From: Micromonospora saelicesensis
Lineage (GTDB): Bacteria; Actinomycetota; Actinomycetes; Mycobacteriales; Micromonosporaceae
Length of the DNA: 64,000 nucleotides
Direction of reading: 5' to 3'
Assembly (NCBI RefSeq): GCF_900091575.1
Contig: NZ_FMCR01000006.1
Location: 310,001 to 374,000, forward strand
Part shown: piece by piece, positions 6,743 to 15,340 of the stretch
Layout of the letters: each line of letters starts with the position of its first letter
How positions within the stretch are numbered: position 1 is the first letter of the stretch
Notes under the pieces: model-generated
Told to the model about the DNA's origin: nothing
Databases searched by the model: none
What the model saw: only the letters and a program-made list of their open reading frames with translations
Translations under genes and position numbers: made by a program

Positions 6743-8451
6743 CGCAGTTCCTCCTCGTCGACTCTGATCACCCAGTTGGCGAACGTCTCGCCCTCGTTCC
6801 GACCGGCCAGGTAGCGACGGGCCAGCCGTTCCACGTACTCCGGAAGTTCGTCGGCGGTGGTCTTCAGGCCGCGAAGCTTGCGGCCGAAACCGGCGGTCTG
6901 CCCCTGGGCCATGCCCAGCCCGCCGCCCAGGTGCACCTGGAAACCCTCGACCTGCCGGCCGTCCGGGCCGACCACCAGTTGACCCTTGAGCCCGATGTCG
7001 GCCACCTGGGTGCGTGCGCACGCGTTCGGGCAGCCGTTGATGTGGATCGAGATGTCCGCGTCGAAGTCGCGCAGCCGCTGCTCCAGCCGGGCCACCAACT
7101 CCTCGCCGCGGGCCTTCGTCTCGACGATGGCGAGCTTGCAGTACTCGATGCCGGTGCACGCCATCGTGCCGCGCCGCCAGGCCGACGGCCGGGCCTCCAG
7201 ACCGATCCCGCGCAGCGCGTCGACCAGCGACTCCGTCCGCTCCGACGGCACGTCGAGCACCAGCAGCTTCTGGTACGGGGTGAGCCGCACCCGGTCGCTG
7301 CCGTGCGCCTCGACCACGTCGGCCAGCTGACTGAGCTGCGCGCCGGAGACCCGCCCGACCACCGGAGCGGCGCCCACGTAGTGCCGCCCGTCGGACTGCT
7401 CGTGCACGCCCACGTGGTCGACCGGCTTCGACGGCAGGACCGGCGCCGGGCCGTCGAGCAGCGTACGACCGAGGTAGTCCTTCTCCAGGACCTCGCGGAA
7501 GCGCTCCACGCCCCAGTCGGCCACCAGGAACTTCAACCGGGCCCGGTTGCGCAGTCGGCGGTAGCCGTAGTCGCGGAAGATCCCGACCACCCCGGCCCAC
7601 ACGTCCGGCACCTCGGCCAGCGGCACCCACACGCCGAGCCGCTTGGCCAGCATCGGATTGGTGGAGAGGCCGCCGCCGACCCAGACGTCGAAGCCGGGCC
7701 CGTGCTCCGGGTGGTCGACACCGAGGAAGGCGATGTCGTTCGACTCGTACGGGGTGTCCACCAGCCATGAGATCGACGTCTTGAACTTGCGGGGCAGGTT
7801 GGAGAACTGCTTGTCGCCGACGTACCGGGAGACGATCTCGTCGATCGCCGGAGTCGGGTCGAGCAGCTCGTCGCGGGCCACCCCGGCGACCGGGCTGCCC
7901 AGCACGATCCGCGGGCAGTCGCCGCACGCCTCGGTGGTCTGCAGACCGACCGACTCCAGCCGACGCCAGATCTCCGGCATGTCCTCGACCCGGATCCAGT
8001 GGTACTGGATGTTCTGCCGGTCGGTGATGTCGGCGGTGTCCCGCGCGAACTCCCGGGAGATGTCCGCGATCACCCGCAGCTGGGCCAGGCTGAGCTGCCC
8101 GCCGTCGATGCGGACCCGGAGCATGAAGAACTCGTCCTCCAGCTCGTGCGGCTCCAGCACGGCGGTACGCCCGCCGTCGATGCCCGCCTTGCGCTGGGTG
8201 TAGAGGCCCCACCAGCGGAACCGGCCCCGCAGGTCCTGCGGGTCGATCGAGGCGAACCCACGGTGCGCGTAAATGGTTTCGATGCGGGCCCGGACGTTGA
8301 GCGGGTCGTCGTCCTTCTTGATCCGCTCGTTGGGGTTGAGCGGCTCGCGGTGGCCGAGCGCCCACTGACCCTCACCCCGTGGCCGGCGCGGCGCTCGGGT
8401 CGGGCGAGCCGTCGGGTCCTCGGAACGGGCCGGGATGCTGCTGACCGCCAT
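6739..8451 (-). CDS. Ferredoxin-dependent assimilatory sulfite reductase
   Basis: Six-electron reduction of sulfite to sulfide with coupled siroheme and [4Fe-4S] centres. 570 residues with two nitrite/sulfite reductase half-repeats. The cluster ligands are Cys432, Cys438 (TMACTGIEYC), Cys474 and Cys478 (NGCPNAC). The EACGDCPRIV and TPYQKLLVLDVP stretches are family hallmarks. ATG 8451 has GGAGG eight bases upstream. Nitrite reductases share this fold; the coupling to cysH, the chelatase and a cysteine leader peptide argues for sulfite. First structural gene of the operon. Confidence 0.92.
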   Translation of the reverse strand: MAVSSIPARSEDPTARPTRAPRRPRGEGQWALGHREPLNPNERIKKDDDPLNVRARIETIYAHRGFASIDPQDLRGRFRWWGLYTQRKAGIDGGRTAVLEPHELEDEFFMLRVRIDGGQLSLAQLRVIADISREFARDTADITDRQNIQYHWIRVEDMPEIWRRLESVGLQTTEACGDCPRIVLGSPVAGVARDELLDPTPAIDEIVSRYVGDKQFSNLPRKFKTSISWLVDTPYESNDIAFLGVDHPEHGPGFDVWVGGGLSTNPMLAKRLGVWVPLAEVPDVWAGVVGIFRDYGYRRLRNRARLKFLVADWGVERFREVLEKDYLGRTLLDGPAPVLPSKPVDHVGVHEQSDGRHYVGAAPVVGRVSGAQLSQLADVVEAHGSDRVRLTPYQKLLVLDVPSERTESLVDALRGIGLEARPSAWRRGTMACTGIEYCKLAIVETKARGEELVARLEQRLRDFDADISIHINGCPNACARTQVADIGLKGQLVVGPDGRQVEGFQVHLGGGLGMAQGQTAGFGRKLRGLKTTADELPEYVERLARRYLAGRNEGETFANWVIRVDEEELR

Positions 8452-8584
8452 CGCGGCGTCCTCCGTTGTCTGCTGTGCCTCGGGATACGCGGGGCGCGGC
8501 GGCCGGCCCGGCGAAGCGGGCGGGACAACGGTGTCTTCAGACAGCCGGCGCGGAGCGCGCCCGAGACAGAATGGTCGGGCGTCG

Positions 8585-8671
8585 TCAGTAGGCCGGACAG
8601 ATCGCGCTGCGCACGCGGCCGTAATCGACGTGGCGACGTGCCACGAAGCGGCGGACGACTGCGGCGGTCAT
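8585..8671 (-). promoter_or_regulatory. Cysteine-responsive leader peptide upstream of the sulfur operon (28-residue uORF)
   Basis: A 28-codon ORF, ATG 8669-8671 to TGA 8585-8587, ending in ARRHVDYGRVRSAICPAY. The RRHVD..RV.SA.C core is the signature of short leader peptides placed before sulfate-assimilation and sulfur-transport genes in actinobacteria; in mycobacteria, related cysteine-containing leaders attenuate transcription when cysteine is plentiful. Cys25 near the end would be the sensing codon. A compact hairpin (GGCGCG-GAG-CGCGCC, 8547-8561) lies 24 bases after the stop and could be the attenuating structure. The sulfite reductase ATG follows 133 bp after the leader stop. Confidence 0.8.
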
Positions 8672-8743
8672 GGGCCCATGCTGCCACACCCCATGGGGGC
8701 CGGCCAATGTCCACGTGCTGGATCCCACATCACGGGCCGGGGT

Positions 8744-9655
8744 TCAGCCGACCAGCTGGTCACCGAGGACAGTTCGGGCATAACGCACCACCCGCCCCTG
8801 TCGTACGCCGACGATCAGGCCGTTGTCCCGCAGCGTGGTGAGGTGGTGCGACGCCGTCGCCGGCGCGAGACCCAGCATCGCGGCCAGCTCCCCGGTGCTC
8901 AGCGGCGAGTCGAGCAGGGAGAGCGCCGCCGCCCGGGTACCGCCGAGCAGGGCACCGAGCGCCCTGCTGGGCGCCGGCGAATCCCACAGCCCGCCCAGCC
9001 CGCTCGGCGGATAGCAGAGGGCGGGCCCGGCGTCGCCCTCCATGATCGCGTGCACGGTCGGCCCGGAGAACGCGGTGGGCAGCAGCGTCCACGGGCGTCC
9101 GTCCAGGCCGGCCGGCAGGGTCGTGCCGACGGCGACCCGCAGCGCCGCGCCGTCCCACCGGATCAACGGGTGCACCTCGCGCAGCAGGGTGCGCCCGCCC
9201 TGCTCGGCGGCGAGCAACGTCCGCCGCCGGATGTCGGCCAGCGCGAGCGCCCGCAGCCGGGGCCAGTCCGGTGCGATCAGCACTGTGAAGTACCTGTGGA
9301 GTTGCGCGACCAACTCGTCCGGGGCCAGCCGGGGTGCGCCAGCCCGCTCCAGTTGCCGGCGCATCCGGGACGGGTCGGTGCCGGCGACCGCCCGCAGCTC
9401 GGCGGCCAGGTTCGGTGCCACTCCGATCGGGGTGAGGAAATCAGGCACGTAACCGTTGGACGACCTGAGGACCGCCAACAGCGGTTCCAGGCCGGCATCC
9501 GGCAGCAACCGCTCCGCGCGCTCCCGCCATGGCCGGTGCATCCAGTACTTCGCCGGCTTGCGTAACGCCCAGGAGCTGGCCACCAGCTCGGCCAAAGGCG
9601 AGTGCACGAACCGGACCCGGCTCAGGTCGTCGGGCGAGAACCGGACCTCAATCAC
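8744..9655 (-). CDS. ArsR-like winged-helix regulator with an N-terminal DUF5937-like region
   Basis: A 303-residue protein. The N-terminal two thirds (EVRFSPDDLSRVRFVHSPL onward) resembles the region found in a group of actinobacterial ArsR regulators. The C-terminus is a winged helix (LSTGELAAMLGLAPATASHH then LRDNGLIVGVRQGRVVRYA). No metal-binding cysteine motif is visible. Start GTG 9653-9655 is chosen from the protein pattern; no good ribosome site precedes it, so a leaderless message is possible. Divergent from the aldo-keto reductase, its likely target. Confidence 0.72.
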   Translation of the reverse strand: MIEVRFSPDDLSRVRFVHSPLAELVASSWALRKPAKYWMHRPWRERAERLLPDAGLEPLLAVLRSSNGYVPDFLTPIGVAPNLAAELRAVAGTDPSRMRRQLERAGAPRLAPDELVAQLHRYFTVLIAPDWPRLRALALADIRRRTLLAAEQGGRTLLREVHPLIRWDGAALRVAVGTTLPAGLDGRPWTLLPTAFSGPTVHAIMEGDAGPALCYPPSGLGGLWDSPAPSRALGALLGGTRAAALSLLDSPLSTGELAAMLGLAPATASHHLTTLRDNGLIVGVRQGRVVRYARTVLGDQLVG

Positions 9656-9670
9656 CCACGGATTCGACCA

Positions 9671-9680
9671 CGTTCGAACG
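9671..9680. promoter_or_regulatory. Palindrome in the divergent regulator/aldo-keto reductase promoter
   Basis: CGTTCGAACG is a perfect 10-bp palindrome within the 63-bp gap between the ArsR-like gene and the reductase. It is a candidate binding site for the regulator. Such a short palindrome can occur by chance in GC-rich DNA. Confidence 0.25.
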
Positions 9681-9718
9681 GTTCGGCGACAGCGCGGGGC
9701 GGCCCGACGATTCTCGTC

Positions 9719-10744
9719 ATGGAGTACAGGCAACTGGGCCGGTCGGGCCTGCGCGTCAGCGCGGTCGCGTACGGCAACTGGGTCACCCACGGCAACCAGC
9801 TCGACGACGACGCGGCGGCCGCGTGCGTGAACGCCGCCCTGGACGCGGGCATCACCACGTTCGACACCGCCGACCGGTACGCCCAGGGGCGGGCCGAGGA
9901 GGCGTTGGGCAAGGCGCTGAGCGGCGTCCGGCGCAGCTCGATCGAGCTGTGTACGAAGGTGTGCCTGCCGGTCGGGCCGGGGGCCAACGACGCCGGGCTG
10001 TCCCGCAAGCACATCATCGAGGGCTGTCACGCCTCGCTGAGCCGGCTGGGCACCGACTACCTCGACCTCTATCAGGCGCACCGGTACGACGACAGCGTGC
10101 CGCTGGAGGAGACGATGCTCGCCTTCGCCGACCTGGTCCGTCAGGGCAAGGTGCTCTACGTCGGCGCCTCCGAGTGGACCGCGCCGCAGCTGCGCGCGGG
10201 CCTGCGGCTCGCCGCCGAGCTGCACATCCCGTTCATCGCCAACCAGCCGCAGTACTCGATGCTGTGGCGGGTGGTGGAGGCCGAGGTGTCGCCCGCCTGC
10301 GCCGACCTGGGCCTGGGCCAGCTCGCCTGGTCGCCGCTCGCGATGGGCGTGCTGACCGGTCGGTACGAGCCGGGCCGACGTCCGCCCGCCGGTTCCCGGG
10401 CTGCCGATGGTTTCGGTGGCTCGTTCATCGCCCGCTACTCCTCGGATCTGCTGCTCTCCCGGGTACGCCAGCTCCGGCCGATCGCCGAGGCCGCCGGCTG
10501 CACGATGGCCCAGTTGGCGGTGGCGTGGGTGCTGCGCCAGCCGACCGTGGCGGGCGCGATCGTCGGCGCGTCCCGGCCCGAGCAGCTCGCCGAGACGGCC
10601 AAGGCCGCCACGGTACGGCTCGACGACGAGCTGATGGCCGAAATCGACGCCGTGCTCGACGAACTCGTGGAGCGTGATCCGGCGAAGACCGCCCGGCCGA
10701 ACGACGTGATGCCCGCCTGGCGCCCGTCACCTGCCGCCGGCTGA
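9719..10744 (+). CDS. Aldo/keto reductase, Kv-beta/YghZ-like
   Basis: NADPH-dependent carbonyl reduction, substrate unknown. 341 residues forming a full TIM barrel. The catalytic tetrad is visible as Asp49 and Tyr54 (FDTADRY), Lys80 (ELCTK) and His121 (YQAHRYD). The coenzyme-binding end includes VAGAIVGASRPEQLAE. Start ATG 9719 has no clear ribosome site; a leaderless transcript is possible. It is divergent from an ArsR-like regulator. Confidence 0.88.
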   Translation: MEYRQLGRSGLRVSAVAYGNWVTHGNQLDDDAAAACVNAALDAGITTFDTADRYAQGRAEEALGKALSGVRRSSIELCTKVCLPVGPGANDAGLSRKHIIEGCHASLSRLGTDYLDLYQAHRYDDSVPLEETMLAFADLVRQGKVLYVGASEWTAPQLRAGLRLAAELHIPFIANQPQYSMLWRVVEAEVSPACADLGLGQLAWSPLAMGVLTGRYEPGRRPPAGSRAADGFGGSFIARYSSDLLLSRVRQLRPIAEAAGCTMAQLAVAWVLRQPTVAGAIVGASRPEQLAETAKAATVRLDDELMAEIDAVLDELVERDPAKTARPNDVMPAWRPSPAAG

Positions 10745-10780
10745 CGCCCACGGAGGGGGTGGCCATGGCAGGCTCGGAGC

Positions 10781-12289
10781 GTGGGGCAATTGTCCGAGAG
10801 GTCGGCCGGGGCGGCGTGGGAGCACCTGCGCCGCCTGCCGGTCTGGCTCCCCCCGGCGCTGTTGACCCTGGCGGTGACAGTGACCGGGCTGGGCTCCGCC
10901 CAGCTCTGGCGCGACGAGCTGGCGACGTGGAGCGCGGCCACCCGGTCGCCCGGCGACCTGGCCCGACTGGCCGGCACCATCGATGCCGCCACCGGGCCGT
11001 ACTACCTGCTGATGCACCTCTGGACGAGGGTCTTCGGCGACTCCACGATCGCCCTGCGCGTACCGGCCGTGTTGGCGATGACAGTGGCCGCCGGGTTGCT
11101 CGCCGTGCTCGGCGCGTGGCTCGTCGACCGGCGCGGCGGCCTCTTCGCCGGGCTGCTGTTCGCGGTGCTCCCCGGCACTTCCCGCTACGGGCAGGAGGCT
11201 CGCCCGTACGCGCTGGCCACCATGCTCGCCGTGCTCGCCACAGTGCTGCTGGTGACCGCGCTGCGTCGACCGAGCTGGTCCCGCTGGACCGGTTACGCCG
11301 CCGCCATTGCCGCTCTCGGGCTCATCCATTTGATCGCGCTCACAGTGCTCGCCGCCCACGCGCTGGTCGTCCTCATCGCCTGGTGGCGCGGCCCGGCCCC
11401 GGCCGGCATCGCCACCCCGGCCCAGCCCGACGCCGGGCGGGACCGGCGGGTGTGGCGGTGGCTGGTCGCCGTGGTGCCGGTCGCGCTGCTGGCCGGCCCG
11501 CTGCTGATCAAGGCCCGGACCCAGCAGTCCCGGCAGTTGAACTGGGTCCACCTGGCCCGGCTGGACGACCTCACCGCACTACCCGGCGGCGTCACCCAGA
11601 GCAGTGTGGTCGGTGGACTGCTGGTCGGGGTCGCGGCGCTGGGCGCTGCCCGACTCGGGCGACGCGCACTGCTGCCGGTCGGCGCGGTGCTGCTGCCCGT
11701 ACTGCTGCTCTTCGCCGCCGGCACTGTCGTACCGCTGTGGGTACCCCGGTATCTGGTCTTCGTGGTGCCCTTCGCGTGCCTGCTGGCGGGCGCGGCGCTG
11801 GCTGCCGTGGCCGCTCCGGCCGCGCTCGTCGTGGTGGTCCTGGCCGGGCTGCTCGGCCTACCCGACCAGGCCGCGCTGCGACGGACCCACGAGTGGCCAC
11901 GCAGCGCGCCGGTGGACTATGCGGGGGCGGCCCGGGTGATCGCCGACGGTCAACGCCCGGGGGACGCGGTGGTCTACTCGCCCCGGCACAGCTGGCTCTT
12001 CCTCGATCTCGGCATCGAGTACCACCTCGGCGACCCACCACGCGACGTGCTGGTCACCGAGGACGAGGTCCGCCGCGGCGATCTGTGGGCCGCCGAGTGC
12101 CCAGAGCCAGCCCGGTGCCTCGCCGGTACGACGCGGGTCTGGCTCGTCGTCTCCGGCCGGCACGCCGAGCCGCTGGCCGCCGTGTCCGGCGCCAAGGGCG
12201 ATGCGCTGCGCGCGGACTTCACCGTCACCCAGGTCTGGCAGCGCCCGGGCCTCACCGTCGCCCTGCTGACCAGCCGCCCCGACCGTTGA
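10781..12289 (+). CDS. GT-C family membrane glycosyltransferase (GT39/mannosyltransferase-like)
   Basis: 502 residues with about eight to ten transmembrane segments. The first extracytoplasmic loop has WRDELATW, the acidic motif that binds polyprenyl-phosphate sugar in GT-C enzymes, and RYGQEARPYAL is the second conserved loop. A soluble C-terminal domain of about 130 residues follows the last helix. GTG 10781 opens the frame. The polyprenyl-linked donor is inferred from the fold; the acceptor is unknown. Confidence 0.8.
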   Translation: MGQLSERSAGAAWEHLRRLPVWLPPALLTLAVTVTGLGSAQLWRDELATWSAATRSPGDLARLAGTIDAATGPYYLLMHLWTRVFGDSTIALRVPAVLAMTVAAGLLAVLGAWLVDRRGGLFAGLLFAVLPGTSRYGQEARPYALATMLAVLATVLLVTALRRPSWSRWTGYAAAIAALGLIHLIALTVLAAHALVVLIAWWRGPAPAGIATPAQPDAGRDRRVWRWLVAVVPVALLAGPLLIKARTQQSRQLNWVHLARLDDLTALPGGVTQSSVVGGLLVGVAALGAARLGRRALLPVGAVLLPVLLLFAAGTVVPLWVPRYLVFVVPFACLLAGAALAAVAAPAALVVVVLAGLLGLPDQAALRRTHEWPRSAPVDYAGAARVIADGQRPGDAVVYSPRHSWLFLDLGIEYHLGDPPRDVLVTEDEVRRGDLWAAECPEPARCLAGTTRVWLVVSGRHAEPLAAVSGAKGDALRADFTVTQVWQRPGLTVALLTSRPDR

Positions 12290-12339
12290 CCCGCTGACAC
12301 AGCCCGGTTGCCGCCGTCAGACCGCCACCACCTCAGTAG

Positions 12340-12383
12340 GCGATATACCTGTGGGTCATATTTATGACCCACAGGTATATCGC
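12340..12383. terminator. 44-bp near-perfect palindrome between convergent genes
   Basis: Two 21-base arms (GCGATATACCTGTGGGTCAT plus A, 12340-12360, and the exact complement 12363-12383) are separated by TT. The sequence is much more AT-rich than its surroundings. It lies between the convergent glycosyltransferase (+) and histidine kinase (-) genes, so a bidirectional terminator is the simplest reading, although a two-base loop and the lack of a T run are unusual. Confidence 0.6.
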
Positions 12384-12501
12384 TCACAACGACAAGACCG
12401 CTCGGGCCCGACACGCCGCCATGCCGGGCCCGCGAACGCGCCGCCACGCCAGGACAGGCCGACGGTCCGCGGAACGCGGAAGGGGGCGGGCGGCGCGGCG
12501 G

Positions 12502-14118
12502 TCAGGCCTGCGAGCGGCCGTCGGCGGTGTTGCGGGCCAGCGGGACGACCAGCATGGCCTCGGTGCCACCGTTGGCGCCGGCGCGCAGTTCGATGGTGCC
12601 GCGCAGCTCCCCGGTGATCAGGGCTCGGACGATCTGGAGGCCGAGCCGGCTGCCGCGTTCGGCGTCGAAGTCCGGGGGCAGGCCGCGCCCGTTGTCGGTC
12701 ACCGAGACGTGCAGCATCTTGCGGAACCGGTGCGCGGAGACCACCACCTCGGGCCGCAGCGACGGGTCCACCTCAGGAGCGGCGACCGGCACCATGCCGG
12801 AGGCGGCGGGTACGGGGCCCTCGTCCGCCTCGTCGGCCGGCGGGAAGCCGTGCTCGACTGCGTTGAGCAGCAACTCGTTGAGAACCATCACCAGCGAGGT
12901 GGCAATCTCCGCCGGCAGTACGCCGAAGCTGCCCCGCCGGCGCATGCCGACGCTCACCTCGGTCGCCGCGACCTCGGTCGCCGCGCTGGCCACCCGGTCG
13001 ACGATCCCGTCGAACTCCACCGCCTCGTCGCTGGACATCGAGAGCGTCTCGTGCACCAGGGCGATCGAGGCGACCCGACGGACCGATTCCTCAAGCGCGA
13101 CCCGGGCCTCCGGCATCGCCACCCGGCGGGCCTGCAACCGCAGCAGCGCGGCAACCGTCTGGAGATTGTTCTTCACCCGGTGGTGGATCTCCCGGATGGT
13201 GGCGTCCTTGGTGATCAGTGCACGGTCCCGGCGGCGGACCTCGGTGATGTCCCGGACCAGCACCAACGCTCCGATCGGCACCCCGGCCGGCATCAGCGGC
13301 AGCGCCCGGGTGAGCATCGTGGCACCTCGTGCGTCGATCTCCCGGCGGGGTGGCGCCTCACCGCGCAGCGCGGCCAGGATGCCGTTCGAGGCCTCGGTGC
13401 CGTCCAGCGGGTCACCGGCCAGCCGACGGTGCAACGCGGCCAGGTCCTCCCCCACCAGGTGCGAGGCGTAGCCCAGTCGGCGGTACGCGGACTGCGCGTT
13501 CGGGCTGGCATAGGTGACTTTGCCGCCGGCGTCGAGCCGGACCAGGCCGTCGCCGACCCGGGGCGCCGAGGTGGTCTCGCCCGGATGCCGGGGCGGCGGG
13601 AAGGTGCCGTCCGCGATCATCTGCGCCAGGTCGTCGGCGGTGGTGAGGTAGTTGAGCTCCAGCTGGCTGGGCGTACGCGCGGTGGAGAGGTTGGTGTCCC
13701 GTCCCACCACGGCGATCACCTCGCCGGCCTCCCCCTCGGCGGTACGCAGCCGAACCGGGATCGCCTCGTGCCGGGCCGGCACGTCGCCGTACCAGACCGG
13801 GTCGCCCTCGCGCCAGATCCGACCCTGGGAGTACGCCACCCCCAGGTGGGCCACCTCCGGCCCGCCGACGATCCGACCCACCTGGTCGTCCTGGTAGGCG
13901 GTCGGTGCGGTGGTCGGGCGAACCTGGGCGACGCAGAGGAACGTGCCGTCGGCGTCGACCGGCACCCAGAGCAGCAGGTCAGCGAAGGACAGATCGGAGA
14001 GCAGTTGCCAGTCGCCGGCGATCCGGTGCAGGTGGTCGATGTCGGCCGGACGGAGATGGGTGTGCTCCTCGGCGAGGTCGCGCAGCGTGGACACGGTGAC
14101 CAGGGTGCCACGCCGCAC
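12502..14118 (-). CDS. Sensor histidine kinase, PdtaS-like (GAF-PAS-HisKA_2-HATPase)
   Basis: A cytosolic kinase of 538 residues. Domains in order: GAF-like (about 10-180), PAS (about 190-300), HisKA_2 dimerisation with EIHHRVKNNLQTVAALLRLQ near residue 310 (phospho-acceptor His), and HATPase with NELLLNAVEHGFP, DNGRGLPP and GSRLGLQIV. It resembles M. tuberculosis PdtaS, which phosphorylates the ANTAR antiterminator PdtaR; no ANTAR gene is seen here. Start GTG 14118 lies one base after the SIS gene stop. GTG 14094 (VSTLRDL) is equally plausible by homology. Confidence 0.88.
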   Translation of the reverse strand: MRRGTLVTVSTLRDLAEEHTHLRPADIDHLHRIAGDWQLLSDLSFADLLLWVPVDADGTFLCVAQVRPTTAPTAYQDDQVGRIVGGPEVAHLGVAYSQGRIWREGDPVWYGDVPARHEAIPVRLRTAEGEAGEVIAVVGRDTNLSTARTPSQLELNYLTTADDLAQMIADGTFPPPRHPGETTSAPRVGDGLVRLDAGGKVTYASPNAQSAYRRLGYASHLVGEDLAALHRRLAGDPLDGTEASNGILAALRGEAPPRREIDARGATMLTRALPLMPAGVPIGALVLVRDITEVRRRDRALITKDATIREIHHRVKNNLQTVAALLRLQARRVAMPEARVALEESVRRVASIALVHETLSMSSDEAVEFDGIVDRVASAATEVAATEVSVGMRRRGSFGVLPAEIATSLVMVLNELLLNAVEHGFPPADEADEGPVPAASGMVPVAAPEVDPSLRPEVVVSAHRFRKMLHVSVTDNGRGLPPDFDAERGSRLGLQIVRALITGELRGTIELRAGANGGTEAMLVVPLARNTADGRSQA

Positions 14119-14119
14119 C

Positions 14120-15172
14120 TCACATCGTCGCGGTGACCTTCTTCAACCCGCGCGGCGCGTCCGGGTCCTCGCCTCGGGTGAGCGCCAGTGCCAGCGCCAA
14201 CCGCTGCATCGGCAGGATGTCCAGCAGCGGGGCGTACCGCTCGTCGACCTCGGGGACGGCCAGCCGGGTGGCGCCCGGCACGTCGGCGGAGCCGACCACC
14301 ACGACGTCGGCGCGGCGTTCGCCGAGGCGGGGCAGCACCTCACCCATCGACCGGCCGCCGGGGCCGGAGCCGACCACGGCGAGCACCGGGACCTCCGGGT
14401 CGGTCATCGCGAGCGGGCCGTGCAGCAGGTCGGCGCCGGAGAAGGCGAGCGCCGGCAGGTACGAGGTCTCCATCAGCTTCAGCGCGGCCTCCCGGGCGGT
14501 GGGGTAGGCGTACCCCCGGCCGGTGGTGACCAACTGACGGGCGAACCGGTAGCGCGGGGCGAGCTGGGCCGGGGTGCCGTCGGCCAGGGTGCGGGCGGCC
14601 AGCTCGGGCAGTGCGTCGAGCGCCTCCCGTTCGGCCTTCGGAAGCACGCCGTCGCCGGCCCGGATCCCCTCCACCAGCATCAGCAGGGCGAGCAGCTCGG
14701 CGGTGTACGTCTTGGTGGCGGCCACCGCCCGCTCGTGCCCGGCGTCGATGTCGACGCTCAGTTCGGCCACGTCGACCAGCGGCGAGTCGGGGGCGTTGGT
14801 CACCGCGAGGGTCAGCGCACCGGAGGCTCGGGCTGCGCGCAGCACCTCGGCCAGGTCGGGCGAGCCGCCGCTCTGGCTGACCCCGACGACCAGCGCGTCG
14901 GAGAGGTCGGGGCGGGCCCCGTACAGGGTGACGACGCTGGGCGAGGCCAGCCCGGCGGGCAGGCCGAGCCGGATCTCGGTCAGGTAGGCCCCGTAGAGCG
15001 CCGCGTGATCGGAGGTGCCCCGTGCGGTGAAGACCACGTGCCGTGGCCGACGTTCCGCGATGACCGCTGCCACCCGGGCGATCTCGGCGGCGTTGGCAGC
15101 GGAGAGCAGGCGCGCGTAGCCGGCCGGCTGCTCGTCGATGTCGGCGGCCATTCCAGCCCCTGCACGTGTCAC
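14120..15172 (-). CDS. Double-SIS-domain sugar isomerase/deaminase-like protein
   Basis: 350 residues resembling the isomerase half of GlmS and the AgaS/FrlB group. First SIS domain: FTARGTSDHAALYGAYL and VGVSQSGGSPDLAEVL. Second: TTGRGYAYPTAREAALKLME, with ADLLHGPLAM. There is no glutaminase domain, so it likely acts on an amino sugar phosphate without using glutamine. GTG 15172 has GGAGGGG five bases upstream; ATG 15151 is an alternative. Tightly followed by the PdtaS-like kinase gene. Confidence 0.85.
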   Translation of the reverse strand: MTRAGAGMAADIDEQPAGYARLLSAANAAEIARVAAVIAERRPRHVVFTARGTSDHAALYGAYLTEIRLGLPAGLASPSVVTLYGARPDLSDALVVGVSQSGGSPDLAEVLRAARASGALTLAVTNAPDSPLVDVAELSVDIDAGHERAVAATKTYTAELLALLMLVEGIRAGDGVLPKAEREALDALPELAARTLADGTPAQLAPRYRFARQLVTTGRGYAYPTAREAALKLMETSYLPALAFSGADLLHGPLAMTDPEVPVLAVVGSGPGGRSMGEVLPRLGERRADVVVVGSADVPGATRLAVPEVDERYAPLLDILPMQRLALALALTRGEDPDAPRGLKKVTATM

Positions 15173-15275
15173 GGAAACCCCTCCCCCTGCGCGGTTGCCG
15201 CGCGATTCTTGCTCAGTCTTGCACTTTTAAGCGTATCTCAGCAATCGAACGAGCAGGACTGCGCAGGTGATCACC

Positions 15276-15295
15276 AGTTGATCTCAATATCAACT
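15276..15295. promoter_or_regulatory. Inverted repeat between the SIS and TPR genes
   Basis: AGTTGAT-CTCAAT-ATCAACT is a perfect 7-bp inverted repeat with a 6-bp spacer, in an AT-rich patch of the 168-bp divergent intergenic region. It has operator form. It lies about 45 bp before the TPR start and 104 bp before the SIS start. Confidence 0.4.
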
Positions 15296-15340
15296 AGGCT
15301 TTACCCGTTGTACCCGGTCTAACTGCCACGAGAGGACGAC

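Noticed and set aside
12340..12383. Insertion-sequence end or attachment site
   Set aside because: No transposase, integrase or target duplication was found around the palindrome.
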